Shown here: one piece after another, positions 8,026-13,811 of the stretch
Numbering within the stretch: position 1 is the stretch's first letter
Layout of the letters: each line of letters opens with the position of its first letter
Source: Deltaproteobacteria bacterium
Lineage (GTDB): Bacteria; Desulfobacterota; Binatia; Bin18
Assembly (NCBI GenBank): GCA_016200595.1
Contig: JACQEL010000097.1
Span: forward strand, 1-13,811
Length of the DNA: 13,811 bases
Reading direction: 5' to 3'
Program-made: the position numbers and the translations under genes
Notes under the pieces: model-generated
The model's input: only the letters and a program-made list of their open reading frames with translations
The model's database searches: none
What the model was told of the DNA's origin: nothing

Positions 8026-10407
8026 GATGCTACGGCGGCTCTCGGCGCTCCGCCACACATTCAGAGAAAGTGTGGCGAGTGCGGAGCGATAAGGGAAATC
8101 GAAGACGGCAAACGCATTCAGCGGAGGTGCGCCGAGTGCGAGGCGGAACAGGAACGCGCGCAACTGAAAGCAAAGCCCGCGAGTTCTCCGCAGGGAACCG
8201 CAGCGGCGGAGCAACAAATATCCAGGGCACAGGACGGAGGCCAACCTTTGCCGGAGCCCTTGCGAGCCGATTTCGAACAGCTGCAGAGACAACCTGAAGA
8301 TGACTTTCCCGAGTTGACTGGGCCGCAATCTCCGCCGGCGCAGACCGCGCCGGCACCGACGCCGGTGGTGCCGATCCGACAGCCCGCGGAGCCCGGATGC
8401 CCGCCCGGCGGCTCCAACCTTGGCAACTTGCAGCCCGATCCCCCCTGTGACCAGAGCGACCAAGTCATTGACGGACTCACTCTCAAGTTCTGCCTGGATT
8501 CAGACGTGTTCAAGGATATTGCGCGCGAACTGGTGAATGCCGGGGTGCGCGAGGACCGTATGGAAGTGATTGCGAAGGGTCCCACCGATCGTTTTGATTC
8601 CGGGACAACCGAAGCCCACCGTGCCAACAATCGCGTGGTTGTCATAGGTTCCAGCTTGCCCTTCACGCCCGGCTCAGCAGGGTTACCGCAAAACGCCACG
8701 CTGCGACAGATCGCGGATGAAGCCAAGGCCTCGATCGAGCGCGGCGAGTATTTCCTCGGCGCAGACGCCTACGTAGCGCGCTGGACGTGCGGCCGATTTC
8801 GCTCGCTGTCAGATATCGTCGGCCGCACCACGATTAAGGTCGAGGGGCCGGACTTCACAACCGGGCTGAGCACCTCGCCATTCGCCGAGTCCACTATCGA
8901 GCGTGTGGGACTCAACGTCATTAAACTCTTTAACGATATTGTTCATACCACTAATCCGCTCACCTGCGCGCAAAATAGGATTGCCGACCTCGCATTTCAC
9001 CACTTCGCCCGGCCACAGATACCGAACTTTGACGAACAGCATCAGGGTGGCTTGCATATGCTCCATCTGGGCGGATTTAGTGCTTGCACTCTTCAGCCGG
9101 ATTTCGGCCGCGGGAGTTTCGACGTCCCCACGCCGAATGACCCTAAAGCCGGATTGCAGCCGCCTTGTGCAGAGCAGCCGTTGCCGGGAGCGATCAGCCC
9201 GCAAAAGCAGACGAATCCTCCCGCGAACCGCCCAACTTTCAGTGTTAATATCCTGGACGTTACCGCCGCGAGCGGCGCGCTGATCGATCAAGGCGGCTTT
9301 CCGTTGCTCGACATGGTCAGTCCACCTGACACCATAAAAGTGAACGCCGAGGTGACAGCCGCGGGCGATCCCGGCGAAATCCCGCACTACGATGTCGGAT
9401 TCGTGCAGACCATCATGACCGAGAATCGCTCAAGTACCTATGTCAGCGGTCGCCGTCTGATTACCAAATTGCCGGTGCCGCTGCGGGACGGCCCGCGGAG
9501 GTCGCATCCTCGGCACGATCCCCCCTGGTTTGACTCGCTCAGGAAAGTGCAGGCGCAGTCAGGAAAGTTTGCCGTACAGCTGCGAGATGCACCCGGCATG
9601 CAGGTACCGACCAGATTCATCGATCTGAGCCGAACCGCATTTGCCAGAAGGAGGGAATTTCCCAGGCCAGGAAGTGCCGTACCGCTTGTGGAGGACCGGC
9701 CGGCTTTTATTCCCGCTCGCGATGTCTTCGATCCCGTAAGTACGGCCAAGCGCCGGACTGTCTTTAACACGTGGCTGGTCGCGCGCCGCAATACGCCGCC
9801 GGCCCCGGTGTCGGCATTTTCTACCGAGTTCCTTGCCGGGAAACGCATCGTGTTCACCGCTGATGCTGATTTTGTCACACGAGCTGTGACACGAGCTCAA
9901 GGCAAAAAAGAGGTGACTGCTGGCACAGGGTCGTTCCGAGTGGATTCGTCAGATGCTCCCGCCGGCGCACAAACCTCGATTCAGTTTCACGGTGCAACTC
10001 CTGGTGATTTTGCATCACCGAGAGTTGCGTTGTTCAATGAACTCATGGTGTCCGAAGGCGCTGCGCCGAGGTCGCCATCAGGGGGGCTAACGGCAGTGCA
10101 ATTAGTTCAGGAACTCGCGCGCATCGCTGATAGACCGAGGCGAACGCGAGGACTACTAGGAGAACTAGTTGTGAGTATACAGTTCGATCTCGGGACGGGG
10201 CACGTTGCGCTGGACGATCTCCTGCTGAGTGGTGAAGTCATTCGCATTACGCCGAAGGATGGAACGTCATTGCCGAAGGATCAATTGCGAGGTCTGGCGC
10301 AGGACATCTTTCCGGAGGTCAGAAAACTTTCTATCGGCCACCTCACAACCGTCAGTGATACGGCAACGGGGCTGACGCGTATTACGTTCCCGCTCCTTCC
10401 TCTGTAG
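7795..10407 (+). CDS. Cargo-type protein A: shared N-terminal module, DUF4157 core missing, OmpA-like segment, large unknown C-terminus
   Basis: The 870-residue product begins with the N-terminal module shared with the proteins at 10437 and 12408 (about residues 1-75, including MGNQ.AQRLL and VNQPGDRFEQQADRVAD). Two CxxC motifs follow, IQRKCGEC (C93, C96) and IQRRCAEC (C112, C115). At 147-160 comes the opening of a DUF4157 domain (DGGQPLPEPLRADFE), but the sequence then leaves the family: no FGHDF...HExxH core exists. After a proline-rich linker, residues 226-285 resemble an OmpA C-terminal domain (LVNAGVREDRMEVIAKGPTD...EAHRANNRVVVI), although its N-terminal strand is poorly kept. The remaining 585 residues match no family I know; they contain beta-rich stretches (NRPTFSVNILDV, TIKVNAEVTAAG). 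No signal peptide or membrane helix is seen. Given the context, an eCIS payload or accessory protein is likely (inference). Confidence 0.82.
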   Translation: MSRQSQTLDKQAHTVQSAKPSRSAPVHRGASNPTMGNQSAQRLLRDGVIQAKLTVNQPGDRFEQQADRVADAVMRSGDATAALGAPPHIQRKCGECGAIREIEDGKRIQRRCAECEAEQERAQLKAKPASSPQGTAAAEQQISRAQDGGQPLPEPLRADFEQLQRQPEDDFPELTGPQSPPAQTAPAPTPVVPIRQPAEPGCPPGGSNLGNLQPDPPCDQSDQVIDGLTLKFCLDSDVFKDIARELVNAGVREDRMEVIAKGPTDRFDSGTTEAHRANNRVVVIGSSLPFTPGSAGLPQNATLRQIADEAKASIERGEYFLGADAYVARWTCGRFRSLSDIVGRTTIKVEGPDFTTGLSTSPFAESTIERVGLNVIKLFNDIVHTTNPLTCAQNRIADLAFHHFARPQIPNFDEQHQGGLHMLHLGGFSACTLQPDFGRGSFDVPTPNDPKAGLQPPCAEQPLPGAISPQKQTNPPANRPTFSVNILDVTAASGALIDQGGFPLLDMVSPPDTIKVNAEVTAAGDPGEIPHYDVGFVQTIMTENRSSTYVSGRRLITKLPVPLRDGPRRSHPRHDPPWFDSLRKVQAQSGKFAVQLRDAPGMQVPTRFIDLSRTAFARRREFPRPGSAVPLVEDRPAFIPARDVFDPVSTAKRRTVFNTWLVARRNTPPAPVSAFSTEFLAGKRIVFTADADFVTRAVTRAQGKKEVTAGTGSFRVDSSDAPAGAQTSIQFHGATPGDFASPRVALFNELMVSEGAAPRSPSGGLTAVQLVQELARIADRPRRTRGLLGELVVSIQFDLGTGHVALDDLLLSGEVIRITPKDGTSLPKDQLRGLAQDIFPEVRKLSIGHLTTVSDTATGLTRITFPLLPL

Positions 10408-10422
10408 TCGAGGGCATGATGC

Positions 10423-10444
10423 GAGAGGGATCAATCGTGTTTAG
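10423..10444 (+). promoter_or_regulatory. Shine-Dalgarno and GTG start of gene B with a relic of a leader-protein end
   Basis: GAGAGGGA (10423-10430) lies 6 bases before GTG 10437. In another frame the bases up to TAG 10442-10444 read RGINRV-stop, matching the GGSDRV-stop end of leader 1. The GTGT.TAG overlap (8 bases) is the same as at 7795-7802. That frame has no start codon and a TGA at 10373, so no leader protein can be made here; only its last codons remain. Confidence 0.65.
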
Positions 10445-10671
10445 GCAAAGCCAAGCCGTGGTCAATCAAGCGAGCGCTGTACGGCCGGCGAAGCCGAGTT
10501 CCTCCGCGCCGGTGCATCGAAGCGTCAGTCATCCCCGGATGGGGAATCAGGCCGCCCAACGGCTGCTTCAGGAGGGGGTGATTCAGGCCAAGCTGATGGT
10601 AAACCGGCCGGGTGACCGATTTGAACAGGAGGCGGATCGGGTAGCGGACCAGGTCATGCGTATGCCGGTGG
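10437..10671 (+). repeat. Shared N-terminal module, copy B
   Basis: Second copy of the repeated N-terminal coding module. It reads VHR..SHPRMGNQAAQRLLQ and VNRPGDRFEQEADRVADQV, and is closest to copy A at its 5' edge. It ends at the VMRMP motif, after which A, B and C diverge. Confidence 0.85.
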
Positions 10672-12167
10672 TAAGTGGGGCCACAGTAGCAGAGTCGGCT
10701 CAGCGTCTCAGCATTCAACGCCTATGCGCCGAATGTGAAGAGGAAGTACAACGACAGCCTATGGAGGATAAGGTCAGCGTCATGCCGATCCAGACGCAAC
10801 CAGAGGCGGGCCACACACCTGCGGTCACCACGGCCATACAGGCCCAGGTGGAGGCCCTGCGCAGCGGTGGACAGCGGCTGTCAACCTCCACACGGGCTTT
10901 CTTCGAGCCCCGCTTTGGTCACGACTTTGGGCACGTCCGCCTGCATGCTGACGCCCAGGCCGCCACTTCTGCCAGAGCCCTGGGAGCACAGGCCTACACC
11001 GTCGGACGTGACATTGTCTTTGGCGCCGGGCAGTATGCCCCGCACACCACAGATGGCCAGCGGCTGCTGGCACACGAACTAACGCACACCGTGCAGCAGG
11101 GGCAGCAGAGCACGGTGTCCCAGGGCTGGGGCATGGCAGATCACAGCCCGGTCGCCCAGCAACGTGGCGGTACGCCGGGCCAGCTCTGGCTACAACGCCA
11201 GCCAACTACGCCGGGTGGTGCGGCCTCTCTCTGTGAGAAAAGTAAGTGTTCTGATGGGGACCTCAAGGTGATCGCTGGCGATCTCACGGAGGCCTTGGCT
11301 TATGTCAATAAAGCGTTGCTGGCGCTGCGCGATCCCGCCGCGTTGTCCGACGCGACGCGGCAAGCCCTGGATTGGTTTTTCGGCAGCCAGGCGCCCGCCA
11401 CAGTGCAGACGATCAAGGAACGTCTGGGATTTATCCAACACTGTCTGCAGGATACCCAGAAGAACGAGAGTTTTGGCTGCGACCCCGACGAGACCGGTGA
11501 AGCCTATACGGATGTACCAGAGAGTCATCCGCTCGGCCAACTGTTTCCGACCAATATCTGCCTTACCCCTAGCCACCTCAATTCAGGAGATGCGCGGCAG
11601 CGGGCAACGACCATGCTGCATGAATGTGGACATCGGATGGGACTGACGCTGACCAAGGGCTCAGATATCTACAGTGACCGGACCGCATTCCGCTATCTCG
11701 ATACCGCCCGGGCTTTACGCATCACGGAGTCTTATGCGGAATTTGCTGCGGCCATCGCCAAGGGCGTCAAGACCTCGCTGGTGTCGACCCTCGGTCTCTC
11801 GTTCGGACAGGCCTTTCTTCCGGGATCATCAAATGCGTGGCTAGGACGCCTGTATTTCAACGTAGAACTGCAGCATCCCCGAAACAAACTGCCGGTAGTC
11901 AGTTGGGTGAATCCTTCATTGGGGCTCGGTGTGACCTTGATAGGCGAAGCGACGACTGGCGGAGCTTCACCCCTTTCCCTGGATAAGAGCTTGTTGGCGA
12001 CCTTAGCGTTGGGTGTACGTTTCGGTGACCCTCGCCCGGGTTCATCACACCGTGTCTCCCTGTCGATCTTTGGTGGGCCGGGACTGAGTACGAAACTGGT
12101 CAGCAGTTTTACACCCTGGCGGGAAGTGTGTCAGTCGATTTTTCACAAATTCGTGATTTGCTGTTGA
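10437..12167 (+). CDS. Cargo-type protein B: DUF4157 metallopeptidase-like domain plus second zinc-protease (Aspzincin/M35-like) domain
   Basis: I prefer the GTG at 10437 (576 residues) over the ATG at 10416. The GTG start aligns with protein A (FRQSQ versus SRQSQ) and has a Shine-Dalgarno 6 bases upstream, while the ATG has none at a usable distance. Order of parts: shared N-terminal module (1-75), one CxxC (RLCAEC, C97/C100), then DUF4157 (about 143-221) with FEPRFGHDFGHVRLHADAQAA, AYTVGRDIVFGAGQYAP and HELTH at 213-217. A linker and a second catalytic-looking domain follow: TTMLHECGHRMG with HECGH at 395-399, then GSDIYSD (D410) and ITESYAEFAA. HExxH followed by a G(S/T)xxxY-type Asp motif and a SYAEF helix resembles the Aspzincin/deuterolysin (M35) group, so a secreted peptidase toxin is plausible. 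The last 120 or so residues have alternating hydrophobic strands rich in glycine. Which domain is active is not known. Confidence 0.85.
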   Translation: MFRQSQAVVNQASAVRPAKPSSSAPVHRSVSHPRMGNQAAQRLLQEGVIQAKLMVNRPGDRFEQEADRVADQVMRMPVVSGATVAESAQRLSIQRLCAECEEEVQRQPMEDKVSVMPIQTQPEAGHTPAVTTAIQAQVEALRSGGQRLSTSTRAFFEPRFGHDFGHVRLHADAQAATSARALGAQAYTVGRDIVFGAGQYAPHTTDGQRLLAHELTHTVQQGQQSTVSQGWGMADHSPVAQQRGGTPGQLWLQRQPTTPGGAASLCEKSKCSDGDLKVIAGDLTEALAYVNKALLALRDPAALSDATRQALDWFFGSQAPATVQTIKERLGFIQHCLQDTQKNESFGCDPDETGEAYTDVPESHPLGQLFPTNICLTPSHLNSGDARQRATTMLHECGHRMGLTLTKGSDIYSDRTAFRYLDTARALRITESYAEFAAAIAKGVKTSLVSTLGLSFGQAFLPGSSNAWLGRLYFNVELQHPRNKLPVVSWVNPSLGLGVTLIGEATTGGASPLSLDKSLLATLALGVRFGDPRPGSSHRVSLSIFGGPGLSTKLVSSFTPWREVCQSIFHKFVICC

Positions 12168-12199
12168 AAAAGTAACCACTCGTAGAGGGATAAACGGAC

Positions 12200-12418
12200 A
12201 TGCCTGAGTTTGTCGGACGACAGGTGCCACACCGGCAGAGCGACACGGCCCGCATGGCCCAACGGGCTTCGGCGCCGTTGCCTCCAACGCCCGTGCGCCT
12301 CACCGACTTTTTCATCAGCGAAGAGGCTTTCGATCCCAGGCTGAACACTCCGAGGGTCTTTGCCGAAGTGGCTCGGACTGTGGTGTGGTCCATGCAGGGA
12401 GGGCCTGATGGGATCTAG
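12200..12418 (+). CDS. Small leader protein 2, coupled to cargo gene C
   Basis: The product is 72 residues with no recognised domain. The N-terminal half (MPEFVGRQVPHRQSDTARMAQ) is basic and differs from leader 1. The rest reads PVRLTDFFISEEAFDPRLNTPRVFAEVARTVVWSMQGG and ends like leader 1 (EVARTVV.S..GG.D). AGAGGGA lies 9 bases before the ATG. The gene sits 32 bases after gene B, the longest gap in the window, and its last 11 bases overlap the ATG of gene C. Its GG codons provide the Shine-Dalgarno of gene C. As with leader 1, a dedicated partner or adaptor for the downstream product is the simplest idea, but nothing in the sequence proves it. Confidence 0.72.
   Translation: MPEFVGRQVPHRQSDTARMAQRASAPLPPTPVRLTDFFISEEAFDPRLNTPRVFAEVARTVVWSMQGGPDGI
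12397..12410 (+). promoter_or_regulatory. Shine-Dalgarno and ATG start of cargo gene C inside leader 2
   Basis: GGGAGGG (12397-12403) is followed after 4 bases by ATG 12408. Both lie within the end of leader 2 (stop TAG 12416-12418), repeating the arrangement at 7782-7802. Confidence 0.75.
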
Positions 12419-12645
12419 CCGTAGCCAGACAATGCTGAGCCACGCACACGCAGTCCAGCCAGCAAAGCCGAGTCGTTCCGTGCCGGCACACCGCGGTTCG
12501 AGTGGCCCCAGGATGGGAAATCAGGCTACTCAGCGGCTCCTTCGCGACAGTGTGATGCAAGCGAAACTGAGTGTTAATCAGCCCGGCGACCTCTTCGAGC
12601 AGCAGGCGGATCAAGTGGTGGACAGAGTGATGCGAATGCCCGAGC
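12408..12645 (+). repeat. Shared N-terminal module, copy C
   Basis: Third and most diverged copy of the repeated module. It retains AKPSRS.PAHRG, PRMGNQATQRLL and VNQPGDLFEQQADQVVD, and ends with VMRMPE. Its start differs from A and B by one or two extra residues (MGSSRSQ). Confidence 0.82.
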
Positions 12646-13811
12646 CGGCAGCAGTACGAGGAGGCCGATTCAGCAGACGCGCGGAAGCGGTGGACTGCGC
12701 TTTCCAACCTCCAAGCGGTGGGCGACCGCTACCGGACTCCGAGCGCCGTTTCTTCGAGTCGCGTTTCGGCCGGGACTTCGGCCATGTACGCATCTACGCG
12801 GATACCGCCGCAGCCGAATCTGCTCGCTGGGTGAACGCGCTGGCATACACTGTGGGACGCAATATCTTCTTTGGGGCAGGACAGTATGCCTCGACCACAA
12901 GCACCGGGCGGCGGCTGTTGGCACACGAACTGGTTCACACCATTCAGCAAACTGGGGAAGGGATCTCATCGCAGGACCGCCCCAGGCACCTTCAGCGGAC
13001 CATTGGGGACGGCCACGACCTGCAGTCGCCGCGCTTTGCGGGTGACCCGGTGCTCGAAGCGTGCTTCGACAACGAGCGCCTCCTGCGATTCGGGAGCCGA
13101 GGACCGGCAGTCGAGAAGATTCAGCAGGCTCTCGTTGACGCTGGCTTTCCTCTGCCCTCGTTCGGAGTTGATGGCATTTTCGCATCTGAGACCCTGGCCG
13201 CGGTCCGAGACTATCAGCGAGCACACGGGCTGGATCCCGATGGCCTAGTAGGGCCTCTCACCATGGGTAGCCTGGATGCGCTATTTGCGGCGCCAACGCC
13301 GCCTGCGCCAACGCCACCTGCGCCCACACCGCCCGCTCCCACCCCACCCAGTCCGGCCCCACCGACCCCGACGCCGCCCACGCCTCCATCACCTGTGCCT
13401 ACGCCACCTGCACCACCCGTACCCGCTCCGACCGTGCCAGTGAGCATTCGTGGAGGTACGGAGCTCTGGCATTTCAACGGCGCAGCTCCTGCTGGCTACC
13501 CTCTCCAGCAAACACTAACTGCCAGCGCTGGAGGCCTACCTGGGTCGTTTAGCTGGAACGTAGTGACCGGCCCCAATATCGCGGGGTTTCGTGTTCCCCC
13601 TGTTCCGTTTGCGCTTCCCTTCGCCTTCACCCCGAGCGTTGTTTTGCAGAGCATCGCTCCAAGCCGCCTCCTAAACGATATCCAGGTCACGGTGGACTTT
13701 ACCGGCGTTAGTGGGGCTACAGGCCGTGCTAGTCGGAACTTCACAGTGCGCGCGCCGCGGTCGATGACGCGGCTTGCGAATACCCCTTCTGGGGCGGCGT
13801 TCCCTCCCGGC
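12408..13811 (+). CDS. Cargo-type protein C: DUF4157 domain, peptidoglycan-binding domain, APTPP linker, unfinished C-terminus
   Basis: The frame stays open from ATG 12408 to the last base (468 codons, no stop), so the 3' end is missing. Parts in order: shared N-terminal module (about 1-80), then DUF4157 (about 103-180) with FFESRFGRDFGHVRIYADTAAA, AYTVGRNIFFGAGQYAS and the zinc motif HELVH at 173-177. The CxxC motif seen in A and B is absent. Residues about 227-293 form a PG_binding_1-type domain (LRFGSRGPAVEKIQQAL, FGVDGIFASETLAAVRDYQ, GLDPDGLVGPLTMGSL). A linker of proline, threonine and alanine follows (295-344), then a beta-rich region starting VSIRGGTELWHFNG with no family I recognise. 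Binding of cell-wall peptidoglycan would suit either anchoring the particle or acting on a bacterial target. The domain calls are firm; the role in the particle is inferred. Confidence 0.88.
   Translation, partial: MGSSRSQTMLSHAHAVQPAKPSRSVPAHRGSSGPRMGNQATQRLLRDSVMQAKLSVNQPGDLFEQQADQVVDRVMRMPEPAAVRGGRFSRRAEAVDCAFQPPSGGRPLPDSERRFFESRFGRDFGHVRIYADTAAAESARWVNALAYTVGRNIFFGAGQYASTTSTGRRLLAHELVHTIQQTGEGISSQDRPRHLQRTIGDGHDLQSPRFAGDPVLEACFDNERLLRFGSRGPAVEKIQQALVDAGFPLPSFGVDGIFASETLAAVRDYQRAHGLDPDGLVGPLTMGSLDALFAAPTPPAPTPPAPTPPAPTPPSPAPPTPTPPTPPSPVPTPPAPPVPAPTVPVSIRGGTELWHFNGAAPAGYPLQQTLTASAGGLPGSFSWNVVTGPNIAGFRVPPVPFALPFAFTPSVVLQSIAPSRLLNDIQVTVDFTGVSGATGRASRNFTVRAPRSMTRLANTPSGAAFPPG
13290..13364 (+). 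repeat. 15-base tandem repeat encoding APTPP
   Basis: Four 15-base units starting at 13290, 13305, 13320 and 13335 each encode APTPP, with a diverged fifth (SPAPP). Differences are mostly at third codon positions, so the array is old or selected at protein level. It continues as a proline-rich stretch to about 13440 and forms an extended linker between the peptidoglycan-binding domain and the C-terminal part of protein C. Confidence 0.85.

Noticed and set aside
8118..8726. Minus-strand frame rich in serine, glycine and cysteine
   Set aside because: It is opposite the tag, CxxC and OmpA-like parts of protein A, which match known patterns in the sense frame.
9875..9898. Short direct/inverted repeat (CACACGAGCTGTGACACGAGC) that might be a recombination site
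   Set aside because: It encodes a simple VTRAVTRA duplication in protein A; the repeat is too short, single and within an intact frame.
12143..12175. Possible terminator after gene B (TCAC AAATTC GTGA)
   Set aside because: The perfect stem is only 4 bases and no T-run follows; the next gene starts 32 bases downstream with its own ribosome binding site.
13214..13477. Minus-strand frame encoding a glycine/valine repeat protein
   Set aside because: It is the antisense reading of the APTPP linker repeat in protein C; the sense frame has clear domains on both sides.

Overview
This window is part of an extracellular contractile injection system (eCIS) locus, the phage-tail-like family that includes Afp, PVC and MAC particles. 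All eleven genes lie on the + strand. They are almost contiguous, with gaps of 0-32 bases and several start/stop overlaps. I see no tRNA, rRNA, CRISPR array, insertion sequence, promoter or convincing terminator. The genes probably form one long operon or a small number of coupled transcripts. Both ends of the window cut through genes. By eye the DNA is GC-rich (near 60%), and GTG starts occur. This fits many environmental bacteria carrying eCIS loci (proteobacteria, acidobacteria, chloroflexi and others); I cannot name the organism.

Region 1 (1-5391) is the particle. It holds a 5'-truncated tail sheath (1-1812), a gp19-type tail tube (1825-2349), a T4-gp26-like baseplate hub assembly protein with four paired cysteines (2354-3226), a proline-rich, probably disordered protein of unknown role (3223-4053), and a DUF4255/Pvc16-type tail terminator extended by two IPT/TIG-like beta modules (4057-5391). 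Region 2 (5401-7578) is the eCIS AAA+ ATPase (Pvc15/Afp15-like). It has one canonical and one degenerate nucleotide-binding module.

Region 3 (7575-13811) is the accessory or cargo part and the most interesting stretch. Three large proteins follow one another (7795, 10437 and 12408). They share a related N-terminal module of about 75-80 residues (key stretch MGNQ.aQRLL..gViQAKL.VN.PGD.FEQ.AD.V.D.VM) but have different C-terminal parts. Protein A lacks the DUF4157 metallopeptidase core and carries an OmpA-like segment plus a large unrecognised region. Protein B has an intact DUF4157 domain (HELTH) and a second, Aspzincin/M35-like zinc-protease candidate (HECGH), then a beta-rich tail. Protein C has DUF4157 (HELVH), a peptidoglycan-binding domain, an APTPP repeat linker and an unfinished beta-rich C-terminus that runs off the window. 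Proteins A and C are each preceded by a 72-75 residue protein with a related C-terminus; its stop codon overlaps the start of the large gene, and its last codons contain that gene's Shine-Dalgarno sequence. Before protein B only the last few codons of such a leader survive.

Working model (inference): the structural genes build a contractile tube, the AAA+ ATPase assists assembly or loading, and the shared N-terminal module marks A, B and C as cargo or tip-associated proteins, with the divergent C-termini supplying different activities. Spike, baseplate wedge, gp25-like, LysM and tape-measure genes are not in the window and should lie outside it.
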